Assembly: GCF_001761485.1 (NCBI RefSeq)
Contig: NC_090772.1
Location: 2,912,501 to 2,976,500, forward strand
Direction of reading: 5' to 3'
DNA from: Yarrowia lipolytica
Taxonomy: Eukaryota; Ascomycota; Dipodascomycetes; Dipodascales
DNA length: 64,000 nt
The notes under the pieces are model-generated. The model did not search any database. It was not told where the DNA came from and saw only the letters and a list, made by a program, of their open reading frames with translations. The translations under genes were made by a program, and so were the position numbers. Below, one piece after another: positions 38,166 to 49,689 of the stretch (position 1 is its first letter; every line of letters begins with the position of its first letter).

Positions 38166-39290
38166 ATGCTCACCGACGCCCAGATCAAAATCATCAAGGA
38201 CTCTGCCCCCTTCCTGGCAGAAAATGGCACTGACTTTGCTGCCAAGATGTACAAGTACATGTTCGCCACCTACCCCGAGGTGATCCGATTCTTCAACCAG
38301 AGCGACCAGAAGAACCTGGCCCAGCCCAAGATTCTGGCCCACGCTCTGGTTGCCTACGCCTCCAACATTGACAACCTTGGCGTGCTGTCCGACTTTGTCG
38401 AGCAGATTGTCGTCAAGCACGTTGGCCTGCAGATCCAGCCCGAGCAGTACCCCATTGTGGCCGCTTCCATCATCCACACCCTCAAGGAGATGCTCGGCGA
38501 GGCTGCCACCCCCGAGTTCATCGAGGCCTGGACCGTGGCTTACACCCAGCTGGCCAACATTCTCATCGACGCCGAGAAGAAGCTGTACGAGAAGCAGGCT
38601 TCTCTGGCCGGCGGCTGGGAGGGCTTCCGAGACTTTGTCGTGACCAAGGTCGAGGACGAGTCTTCCAACGTCAAGTCCGTCTACTTCAAGTCTGCCGACG
38701 GCAAGCCCGTTTCCACTCCCATCCCCGGCCAGTACGTGACTTTCCTCTTCACCTTCAACGGCCAGGAGACCATGCGATCCTATACCGTTTCCCAGAAGGT
38801 GACTGGAGACGAGTACCGAATCTCCGTGCGAAAGGTCAAGGGCGGCCTCGTTTCCACTTACATCCACACCGAGGTCAAGCCCGGCACTCAGCTCAAGGTT
38901 GCTCCTCCTACCGGCCGATTCACCTACACCGACGATGGCAAGAAGATTCTCTTTGTGGCCGGCGGCATTGGCATCACTCCTCTCATCTCCATCATTGAGG
39001 AGACCAAGGGTAAGGAGGGCAACGCGCTCATCTACTGTGACCGATCGCCCGAGACCCAGCCTTTCGGCAAGTGGCTGCAGGACGCTGGCGTCAAGACCAC
39101 CAACGTTTACTCCGAGACCGCCGACAAGCGACACATCAGCAAGGACGACTTTGCCGGTGTTGATCTCAGCAACGTCAACGTCTACCTTCTGGGCCCTCCC
39201 CCCTTCATGACCACTGTGCGAAAGCTGCTGAGCGAGCTTGGTTTCTCCGGCGAGATCAAGACCGAGTTTTTCGGCCCTGTCGAGGTTTAA
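38166..39290 (+). CDS. YHB1: Flavohaemoglobin, nitric oxide dioxygenase
   Basis: 374 residues. It converts NO and O2 to nitrate using NAD(P)H, protecting the cell from nitrosative stress in the cytosol and mitochondria. The globin part keeps Y29, Q53 and the proximal haem ligand H85 at the same numbers as E. coli Hmp. The FAD-binding RSYTVSQ, the NAD(P)H loop VAGGIGITPLIS and the C-terminal YLLGPPPFM and FFGP complete a ferredoxin-reductase-like module. The length matches the family. The TATA box is 60 bases upstream. The long open frame on the opposite strand is a codon-bias shadow. Confidence 0.97.
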   Translation: MLTDAQIKIIKDSAPFLAENGTDFAAKMYKYMFATYPEVIRFFNQSDQKNLAQPKILAHALVAYASNIDNLGVLSDFVEQIVVKHVGLQIQPEQYPIVAASIIHTLKEMLGEAATPEFIEAWTVAYTQLANILIDAEKKLYEKQASLAGGWEGFRDFVVTKVEDESSNVKSVYFKSADGKPVSTPIPGQYVTFLFTFNGQETMRSYTVSQKVTGDEYRISVRKVKGGLVSTYIHTEVKPGTQLKVAPPTGRFTYTDDGKKILFVAGGIGITPLISIIEETKGKEGNALIYCDRSPETQPFGKWLQDAGVKTTNVYSETADKRHISKDDFAGVDLSNVNVYLLGPPPFMTTVRKLLSELGFSGEIKTEFFGPVEV

Positions 39291-41308
39291 GACACCTCTT
39301 CTGCTAGCGGAAAATCTCTTGGCTCCCTTTACAGGCATTTGTATGCACTCCCGTCGCATTATTGCCCGTTTGGGGGTGTGGGGTAGATTTGAGATCACAC
39401 CATATGGGTGTCATCCAGGAACAGATGCACAGCCTCTTATTTAATTAATTCAACAATGACCATAGAACGTGTTTGACGATGGAAGATGAAATGATCAGGC
39501 AAAGACAGTGAGACAAGGAATAGATCGTGGAAGGCGTGGGTTGCGTAGCAGAGGGGAGGGTGTTGGGGGGGATGAGGGGATGAGTTGAGGTGACACAGCC
39601 TGGGTTCAACAAGAAGGAGGTTACTGTCTTGGGTTTCTGGTGGCTATTGGAAGAGGGCATGCTCTTATAGCTATACAGTAACCTGGTCGCTTAGGGTATG
39701 TATACGGTGTGGAGGTTTCCCCGGAGAAGCACCAGGGTTTATCGTACACGGAGTCCGTGGATTAAGAAAAAAATGCACATGCGGTTACTGATCACGAATT
39801 GTGGAGTGCAGGGACACCCTGGCACATGTGTTTATTCCTTCCACGGTCCACTGCTGTCTTGGTATACCAATAGTTCATGGTCTATGGTCTATACTTGATC
39901 ACTGGGCACGGAATAACTCGGAATATCACCCACAAGCCTGCTCAACAAGACAGCCACAACGCACAAGGAAGAGTCATTGTGGGTGGTGTAACAGGCCAGG
40001 GGTGTACACGGTGGCTGTTCTGCCAACACGTCAAAAATTTTCCCGTCTTCTTTCTTAGTCTCATTCACTTTCAGGCTAGTGAATCTACCCCGCATTCTGC
40101 ATCACGACTCTGACAGCTGAGGGAGATAGCTCTGGCCAATGACACGACACGGTACCAGCCTGCGGAACAACTCGCGAGTCCTACGATGTAGGTGCCACAT
40201 TCTTTGTCTGGTCCACGCGATCGTGTTGAGATATGTTTGAGCGTGGCCGACACGGCTGGGTATTGCGGTAACGGTGATCTCTCAGAACATGGCACCATCG
40301 CGGTGGTGTTTCGAGTAGAGAGTGGCTGTTAAAAGAGATGATGGAACTCACACACTCGCTGGGTGTTCTTGAACCGGTGATACCAATGCATGGAATACCA
40401 GCACTGGCAACATGGATCCCCACAAACACACACTTTCCCAACAAGGTGAGAGTTTCATTAGCGTGGTTTCCATGCGCGGCGGAGAAAATGGACGTGTGAG
40501 ACGCCAGAGACTGCTAGTGCAGAAAGGTTTTCGTCTTGGCACGGATTATCCGGTGGGACTCACGATCCTGGCTGGTGTATGGAGATACTGGCAAACTCAC
40601 ACGATGCTTCTTCATACTGCATTCTTGACACTGACATTTGTGGGGTGTCAGCTCAAAATCTGCTATAGTGCTGTATCAAAAGCCGGAGGTACTTGGTCCA
40701 CAGGTGGAATACCTACTGATCCATTCCAGTATCGCCTCTGCTATACTACACACTCTTGCCTTCGGACAGCCTTTCCCGATCAGTACATCCTAAAAGCAAC
40801 TGTTCAACGACCCTGTGGTTCCCCTCTGCGGCTACTTTCGGGTTCTAAAAACAAAAAAAAACCAACAATTTTCCGACTCTTCATTTCGCTCCGTTTTTTT
40901 CCTTTTTCTTCTCACAAGGTTGCTTGGCAAGTCAGCCAAGTGTGGAGTGGCATACAACACACGATGGGGAAACGAGCTGGTATTTCCCGGTGAGAAGGTG
41001 ATACCGTACCAAACAGATACTTTATGATACCAAAAGTTGTTGGAAAAAGTGCCGAGAACCGTTCGGTTTTGGGAATTTCAAGTCCCATCTATTCTCGACG
41101 ATGCTAACTATATCCCATACCAGTATCATCACGGACTGTTACACGTCCTCCTGTCTATGACATACCCTTGTTTGAATCCACCCAATGCCAAGATCTGGTG
41201 CAATCCAGCTGGGGTAAATGTCACCAGCTCGGGCCTGTTGGTCTTGCCCGAATATAAATACTCCATTCACCGCTGCTTCTACTTGCTCTATCTCCATCAG
41301 CTAACACC
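39291..41308. other. Intergenic, YHB1 3' end and permease promoter
   Basis: 2.0 kb with no supported gene. A TATAAATA box at 41253-41260 lies about 50 bases before the permease start. The length of the promoter region suits a regulated carbon-source gene. Confidence 0.5.
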
Positions 41309-42880
41309 ATGGATCTCGACAACTACCCTCCTCCCGATCTCTCATGGTCTAACATCAAGCACTACCTGGGCACTCGAATCTCCACCCTGAAGCCCCCGAA
41401 GCTCACTGAGGCTGAGAAGAAACACATGAACCCCATCCCTGCCCTGCGACTGCTCAACAAGAAGCAGTGGCTGTTCGTGGGTGTGGCTCTTGCCGGCTGG
41501 ACTTGGGACGCCTTTGACTTCTTCTCCGTCGGTGTGGTCGCTACGCAGATCGCCGAGGACCTGAATGTCACAGTCAAGGATGTCACCTGGGGTATCACTC
41601 TGGTGCTCATGCTGCGAGCTGTTGGTGCTGTTCTGTTTGGTGTGGCCTCGGACCGATATGGTCGAAAATGGCCCTTTATCTTCAACAACTTTCTCTTTGT
41701 CGTCCTGGAACTCGGAACCGGTTTCGTGCAGACCTACCAGCAGTTCCTGGGAGTCCGAGCTCTGTTTGGTATCGCTATGGGTGGTCTCTACGGTAACGCT
41801 GCTGCCACTGCTCTTGAAGACTGCCCTCCTGAAGCCCGAGGTTTTATTTCTGGTCTCTTCCAGAAGGGTTACGGTGTAGGATACTTGCTCTGTGTCGTTT
41901 TTGCTCGTGCTATTGCTGATACTTCTCCTTACGGCTGGAGAGCTCTGTTCTGGTTCGGAGCCTGTCCTCCCGTGCTCATCATGATCTTCCGATTCTTCCT
42001 TCCCGAAACCGACACTTACATCCAGTCAAAGAAGAACGCCGAGGCCGAAGGAGTTGAGAAACAATTCTGGCAGGGAGTCAAGACCACCTTTAAGTCGTAC
42101 TGGCTCATGTTCTTCTACCTGGTTCTCTTCATGACCGGCTTCAACTTCCTTTCCCATGGCTCTCAGGACCTCTACCCCACCATGCTGCGAGCTCAGCTGG
42201 GCTTCGACAAGGATCAGTTTACCATCACTAACTCTGTTGCTTCTCTGGGCTCCATCTTCGGTGGAATGGTCATTGGTCACGCGTCTTTTATTCTCGGCCG
42301 ACGTCTTACTATTCTTCTGGCTTGTATCCTCGGTGCTGCCTGCATCTACCCATGGGCCTTTGTCACTGGTCCCGGTATCAATGCCGGAGTCTTCTTCCTG
42401 CAGTTCTTTGCCCAGGGAGCTTGGGGAGTCGTTCCCATCCATCTCACCGAACTGTCTCCCCCTGCCCTTCGATCTTCCATGATTGGTATTGCCTACCAGC
42501 TCGGTAACCTGGCCTCTTCCGGTTCTTCTACCATCCAGGCCACTATCGGTACCCAGTTCCCTCTGAGAGACGAGAACGGAAAGATCCGACCCGGTGTCTA
42601 CAACTACTCGCTTGTCATGGCCATCTTCATTGCGTGTGTCTTTGTCTTCCTCTTTGTCGTCACCCTGCTTGGTCCTGAGCGACGACACGCTGAAATGATT
42701 GCTGGTGGTGCTGGACACCGATCCGAGTCTGACGAAAAGATCTACGACGAAGAGAAGGGAGCTGCTGTCAATGTTGAACAAGTGGAATCGCCTGCTAGCA
42801 CTCCTGAACGTTCTGCTAGCCCGTTGCCGACCACAGAGGTCAACCACACCTCTGAGACCCTCCCCGGATCCCAAAAGTGA
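41309..42880 (+). CDS. Jen-type monocarboxylate/dicarboxylate-proton symporter
   Basis: A 523-residue member of the major facilitator superfamily, in the Jen lactate/pyruvate/dicarboxylate permease family of the plasma membrane. The exact family signature NxxSHxSQDxxxT is present as NFLSHGSQDLYPT at residues 279-291. Other family marks are WTWDAFDFFSVGV in the first helix, the ASDRYGRKWP loop after helix 2 and a long cytosolic Ser/Thr/Glu-rich C-tail with Lys (possible ubiquitin sites). About 12 membrane helices are visible. Y. lipolytica is known to have several Jen paralogues, so I give no number. Glucose repression is inferred from the family only. Confidence 0.93.
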   Translation: MDLDNYPPPDLSWSNIKHYLGTRISTLKPPKLTEAEKKHMNPIPALRLLNKKQWLFVGVALAGWTWDAFDFFSVGVVATQIAEDLNVTVKDVTWGITLVLMLRAVGAVLFGVASDRYGRKWPFIFNNFLFVVLELGTGFVQTYQQFLGVRALFGIAMGGLYGNAAATALEDCPPEARGFISGLFQKGYGVGYLLCVVFARAIADTSPYGWRALFWFGACPPVLIMIFRFFLPETDTYIQSKKNAEAEGVEKQFWQGVKTTFKSYWLMFFYLVLFMTGFNFLSHGSQDLYPTMLRAQLGFDKDQFTITNSVASLGSIFGGMVIGHASFILGRRLTILLACILGAACIYPWAFVTGPGINAGVFFLQFFAQGAWGVVPIHLTELSPPALRSSMIGIAYQLGNLASSGSSTIQATIGTQFPLRDENGKIRPGVYNYSLVMAIFIACVFVFLFVVTLLGPERRHAEMIAGGAGHRSESDEKIYDEEKGAAVNVEQVESPASTPERSASPLPTTEVNHTSETLPGSQK

Positions 42881-43718
42881 TCATTCCATAAAACGTATTT
42901 AATAAATGAGAAGAATTTTTGAAACTGAAGGCTTGAAACCGAAGACTTGTATGACTTCTCTTCTGCTGATGCTTTGGACAACCGAGAAATAGACACCATA
43001 CTAAAATCACGCTAAACTCACGCCAAAATACGAACGACGCTAAAAACACGACGGCGCTAAAATGCTACAGCCGTACCAATCTTACAGTAACGGGAGGTAT
43101 ATGTCTGTACATACTGTAGGCGGTATACGTCAAGCTGGATCAGGCGATTGTTTTGACATTACTTTTGTACCTATAGCGCAATACTTTGCTGTGCAGCAGG
43201 TTCGAATCGCATCCCTCGACTATGACTTCAAAAAAAAAAAAAAAAAAGTGCCAAAGTAATGAAAAGACAGCTGGTATTGTTTCAACAAAGTGTAGCAGTA
43301 GATCCAACAGATAAGAAACTTCCGCTTCGAGATTTCCAGCCATTACCCCACCTGTCACTGTCAAACGTCTGTCGGTGTTTGGTCCAAACCTACACGGTTA
43401 ACACCCCGGATATCTACATGCCCCCCCCCTGTTAATGATAGGAGTTCTTTTCTCCTTGATATAACAGCCATGTGTCTCACATTTCAAGGTTAATAGTCAT
43501 AAAAGGAGATTAACCCTGCACCCGAGACCTGTTGATCCTACAAGTACTGTACGAACGACTCCTATTGTACGTGGAATCACCAGCCAAGGTGCAAATTGGC
43601 GAACGTGTGCTGTTACAAGTCCTTGAGCAGTTATCAGTTCCTCCCGCAAAAGTAACTCTCTTCGTAATATACATTGTCTATGATTGTAAATGTACAGTCC
43701 AATATTCCTCTCATTTCA
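42881..43718. other. Convergent intergenic with B-box-like word and A18
   Basis: No gene is seen. GGTTCGAATCG at 43199-43209 matches a tRNA B-box almost exactly and is followed 20 bases later by A18 (43230-43247). A tRNA fold cannot be completed. Confidence 0.5.
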
Positions 43719-45179
43719 TCAACTACCGTGCTTCTCCACCTCTGAAAAGTCATACTCCTCCTTACCATGTCGCTTGTGATCAAAGACGTCCTTGATGTAT
43801 CCCCAATTGAATCTCCACACGTGGACCTCGTCATTAATAATTCCCACGAACCGGGACTCGTATCTGTGGTACGGAAGAATGATTGTCAGTCGCTCGGTGT
43901 CGAGATCTAACACGGCTTGACGTTCAGGCGTCCACGAGAACAGAAACCGCTTCGTTTGGTCGAGAGCCAGCTCTCCTTGATTGAATTGGGGGGTATCGTA
44001 CTTTCTGACAAGATGAGTGGGTCCGTCGGGAGACGTCTGGAGACGCAAAATGCAGCCATCAAGGGACACAAACAACTCCTCGCCATTAGCAACACAAGGA
44101 ATGTTAAGCAACCAATCATCCGTCTTGAAGAAATCCAAACTAATGTCTGCAATGTGATGTGTTTGCTCTTCCTCCCAGTCCACATAATACAGCCCATTGG
44201 CCTCCTCGTCTTCTCCACCGCCCATTATCACCAAAGGACACTTGCTTCCTACAAGCTTGATAATGGCGTTCTCCGAGGTGTCTTCTGAAAGTCGCACATG
44301 TGTGGTTGGAAGGTCCTGGCTCGGTTTTTCCTCCTCTCTGACCTCACTAACCGCCCACACCCCTTCCTTGTCGCCTTCTTCATTCTTGATAATACCGTAC
44401 ATGAACTGGTTCTTGTCGTCAGTCAGTTTGTATTCGCAGTAATTGTCGCCCGGAAAACTGAAGTTCCAGTCGATCTTGTCTCCTTTCTTGTCGTAGGACC
44501 AAAATCTGTGGATTTTTCGTCCCTTTGTGTCCTTGGACGGCTCCTGTCCAGACAAATTGTACCTGATTTCGCTCTGCATTCGAGTCTTGGACGATTTTGG
44601 CGTCGCACGTAATTTGATCATATCCAAACGCCAGCCCTTGTCGTCGCCCTTGGCGTACATGTTGATACATGGTGCATCTAGTTCCACCTCAATTGAGCCC
44701 TTACCTCCTCCGACAGTTGTAGAATAGTCGACTATACTGAAGAGATCAGCTTCGGGCGGAATGGGTTCGTTCAGATGCACTCGGTCGTCGTCGATCTCTT
44801 GCTGTCTCATGTCCTCTTCGGTTCTCGTTAGACCCATCGGCACATCTGCAAGCCATTCGGCGTCTATCGTGCCGATTTCCACTTTCTGAGGCTGCGGCGA
44901 AGGATTCAGGGCCGGAAAAGCCAGTACCAGATTCACCATATCCTGTCCATCCAGATGGGCGATTATCTCACGCAAAATAACCGGCGGGGTCGCTTCCAAA
45001 GACATGTCGAGGCGGTGTAGCGAAAAGATTTGAACCTTCGATTCTGCATTAGCGATATCCAAGCCATTTCCAAACCCAAATTGAGGTAGAATCGACCATG
45101 CGTTAGGGAAGCAACCCCGACAACAACCATGTCGCCGAATAATGGTGGAGAGAGTCATCGGATTTCTGCCAAAAGACAT
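43719..45179 (-). CDS. F-box-like protein, unknown substrate
   Basis: 486 residues from the ATG at 45179, or 428 from an ATG at 45005, which places the motif at the very N-terminus. From there, TPPVILREIIAHLDGQDMVN then LVLAFPAL has the pattern of an F-box, the Skp1-binding part of SCF ubiquitin ligases. The rest contains several short WxYDxK/WVxxxE-type beta repeats and no motif that I can name. The first 58 residues of the longer form are Cys/Arg-rich and not obviously natural, so I favour the shorter start. It is convergent with the permease and divergent from MHO1. Confidence 0.7.
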   Translation of the reverse strand: MSFGRNPMTLSTIIRRHGCCRGCFPNAWSILPQFGFGNGLDIANAESKVQIFSLHRLDMSLEATPPVILREIIAHLDGQDMVNLVLAFPALNPSPQPQKVEIGTIDAEWLADVPMGLTRTEEDMRQQEIDDDRVHLNEPIPPEADLFSIVDYSTTVGGGKGSIEVELDAPCINMYAKGDDKGWRLDMIKLRATPKSSKTRMQSEIRYNLSGQEPSKDTKGRKIHRFWSYDKKGDKIDWNFSFPGDNYCEYKLTDDKNQFMYGIIKNEEGDKEGVWAVSEVREEEKPSQDLPTTHVRLSEDTSENAIIKLVGSKCPLVIMGGGEDEEANGLYYVDWEEEQTHHIADISLDFFKTDDWLLNIPCVANGEELFVSLDGCILRLQTSPDGPTHLVRKYDTPQFNQGELALDQTKRFLFSWTPERQAVLDLDTERLTIILPYHRYESRFVGIINDEVHVWRFNWGYIKDVFDHKRHGKEEYDFSEVEKHGS

Positions 45180-45909
45180 ACATCTAACATAAAAGTCGAT
45201 ACAATCCGATTTCTACCTCGTCTAGTTCAGATTTCTCCATAAACATGCTTACTTGAGCTCTATCGTTGGTAGCCCTTGTGCCCATCCTACTCGGTGCGAG
45301 TTAGAGAATACGAGTACATGTACATACTGGGAACTTGTAGTTTGTACTTGTACTTAGTTTACAGTAGTTATTTCTGCAGTTCTTATCATTGTCTAGTATC
45401 ATTGGAGCAACCGGCTTTGATTCTTTTGAAGTCTGGTGAGAACTGATTGTACGGTACTTGCTCTAGGCTGTCTGTCTCCCTCTCTCCCGGACTCTCTGCT
45501 CGTGTTTTCTGTTCGGTTTTTTTTTTTTTCATCTCTCCTATTTTTTTCTTCTCCAATAGTGAAAAATTCCCATAAACCTAGCTAATGTCCCAACTAGAAA
45601 ATCACATGCCAACTAAAGTATCACTGATAGCGGAAAAAGAAGAAAAAAAAGCGAACTATTTACCGGCCTCCCAAACACAGTAAATGATTACAAAATCCAT
45701 CACTCATAACCTGTCAATTCGATCTCCAATACTACATCCGTACCTCTAGCTATCAAACATACAAGCGAATAGCCGCATATTTGTTTTTGCACCCTCCATT
45801 TCCCACCTGGTCACCCCACTTAGCTACCATACAGTAGCTTGTAGCTCGAGTCGATTAACTCCCAACTGCCTTATCTCAACTCTAAGTTGCTTCCTCTCCC
45901 TCACCCAAC
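45180..45909. promoter_or_regulatory. Divergent F-box gene/MHO1 promoter region
   Basis: 730 bases with GTAC-type words at 45308-45350, a T13 tract (45517-45529) and pyrimidine-rich leader sequence before the MHO1 ATG. No gene is seen. Confidence 0.45.
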
Positions 45910-46869
45910 ATGGCTCTCAAACGACCCGCCACTCACGCTGGATCGTGGTACTCGTCCAATGCGACCAAACTCGGCGCCGAAGTCGACCGACATCTTGCCA
46001 ATGGAGCCTCTGTGCTCGGAAAATCCGCTATTCCGGGCGCCAGAGTGCTCGTAGGACCCCATGCTGGCCTCGCCTATGCTGGGCCTCAACTAGGAGAAAC
46101 ATACGCTGCCTTCGACTTCAAGAACATCAAACGACTCTTCATTCTGGGACCCTCGCACCACGTCTACCTTGAGCACGCGGCCACTTCGGCCTTTCACAGC
46201 TACGAGACTCCGTTCGGAAACGTCAACGTAGACGTCGAAACCACTCAGAAGCTCAATGACTCGGGAGTCACAAAGTACATGAGCGCCACCACCGACAAAG
46301 ACGAACACAGCTTTGAAATGCACATGCCGTTTCTCAAGCGACTCGTAGGTGACCAGAACGTGAAAATTGTGCCAATCATGGTCGGTCAGACGTCGCAGGA
46401 GTACGAGAAGCGACTGGCCAAGCTGCTACTGCCCTACGTAGAAGACCCTACCAACGCCTTTGTTATCTCCACCGACTTTTGCCACTGGGGAAACAACTTC
46501 AGATATTGGGGTTATGCGGATTCAGAGAACTGCGACAATGTCAGCCAGAGCAGAGAAGAGCTCCGAAGAGCTCTCAAGAGATCAAACACCCCCATCTACA
46601 AATCAATCGAGTACCTCGACAAGAAGGGCATGGAAGTGGCTTCTCTGACATCCTATGACAAGTGGAAGGAGTACTGCAAGAAGACAGACAACACCATCTG
46701 TGGACGGAAACCCCTGGCTATTCTCATTTCCATGCTGGAGAACTATGCCATTGAAAAGGGAGACAAGCCCATCAGTCTTGAGTGGATCGGCTACTCCCAG
46801 TCCAATCAGGTCAGGGATATCTCCGAAGGTTCCGTTTCCTACGCCTCTGGCTTTGCTCTTTTGAGATAA
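45910..46869 (+). CDS. MHO1: MEMO1-family protein (yeast Mho1)
   Basis: 319 residues, full length for the MEMO family found from archaea to humans. It is related in fold to non-haem iron dioxygenases; human MEMO1 binds iron or copper through two His and a Cys. The start RPATHAGSWYSSNATKL, the HAGLAYAGPQLG block (H51), the GPSHHVY block (H83/H84), STDFCHWG and TICGRKPL (Cys near 263) are all family marks, so the metal site is preserved. The exact role in yeast is unsettled. Confidence 0.93.
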   Translation: MALKRPATHAGSWYSSNATKLGAEVDRHLANGASVLGKSAIPGARVLVGPHAGLAYAGPQLGETYAAFDFKNIKRLFILGPSHHVYLEHAATSAFHSYETPFGNVNVDVETTQKLNDSGVTKYMSATTDKDEHSFEMHMPFLKRLVGDQNVKIVPIMVGQTSQEYEKRLAKLLLPYVEDPTNAFVISTDFCHWGNNFRYWGYADSENCDNVSQSREELRRALKRSNTPIYKSIEYLDKKGMEVASLTSYDKWKEYCKKTDNTICGRKPLAILISMLENYAIEKGDKPISLEWIGYSQSNQVRDISEGSVSYASGFALLR

Positions 46870-47458
46870 TTACGCTGGTTCTTGAATAGTGTCTATAGTA
46901 TTAAAATCATGCCCCTCGTCAATCCGTATCACAGGGTCTACAGAGATCACCACACCCCATCGCACCAATTGTATACTACTAAAAACTACTTGATCTGAAT
47001 ACAGTCTGTTGTTCATTTAAAAAATCTATTCCCAGTCTATATGGCAGAGAAGTCTTAGTGAAAAGCACTCTGCAGATGTCTATCGTGGCCCATGCAAAAA
47101 ATAGTGTTGTAGTAGGTAGTGAAATGAAATAACGCCGTTAATTAACCCCAAGAAGAAAATGCAATAGTATACAGTATTTTTCCCATCATAAATAATCAAT
47201 CTCATCTTCTTCCTTCGGAGGTTTGAACCTCTCACAGACATCCAAAACAAGAGCAGGAATCCTGCAACAAAATATCAAAAACACAAGACAAGCAGACGAA
47301 AATAATCGGAAGCTTCCAAATCGAAGCCCAGATCATTCTCAATCCCTCGTCCTTTTTTCTCTCATTTTTCCCTCATAATAATCCTCCCAAAATGCACGTC
47401 CTGATAATTTTTCTCTAAGAAATGCATAATTTTGTGTAACAGTGGCTCAAGCCACCTC
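46870..47458. other. Convergent 3' intergenic
   Basis: This lies between the MHO1 and DED1 3' ends. It is very AT-rich; no gene or RNA is seen. Confidence 0.5.
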
Positions 47459-49315
<1,857 letters not shown>

Positions 49316-49689
49316 CTAATGTGTTAGTTTGTGTGGTTTGAGGGAAGGAGGATAAAACAAGACATATCGGAGCATATAAATCTTTGAGTGGCGATATGAC
49401 ATTTGTTCCGTCATGGGGTTTATCGATAGGGTGGCGACATATTACTGGGTTTTCTTCACGCTCTGTGACCCTGTGTCGCCGATAGCGGGTGGCGTTCACC
49501 ACCACTTGCCAAATGTTGTTGCGGAGGGTATGCGCACGCGTGACATCTCGTCTGTGACATTTCCACAGACATCACATCCAAATGGTGTCTGTGCACCAAA
49601 CTGAACGGATGATAGCACCGCCCGCAGTTGCCGTGGGGTTCTCCGGGTCGATGCCAGCCCAGTAGTCGCTGCCTCGTCTGGATACTCAC
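49316..49689 (-). other. Probable leader intron of DED1
   Basis: GTGAGTATC at 49689-49681 is a consensus donor, and ACTAACACATTAG ends one base before the ATG. The 374-nt interval would sit wholly in the 5' UTR. No ATG-containing coding exon is needed upstream. It is predicted from splice signals only. Confidence 0.6.

Noticed and set aside
38160-39398. A 412-codon open frame opposite YHB1
   Set aside because: An antisense shadow of a strongly codon-biased gene. YHB1 keeps every catalytic residue.
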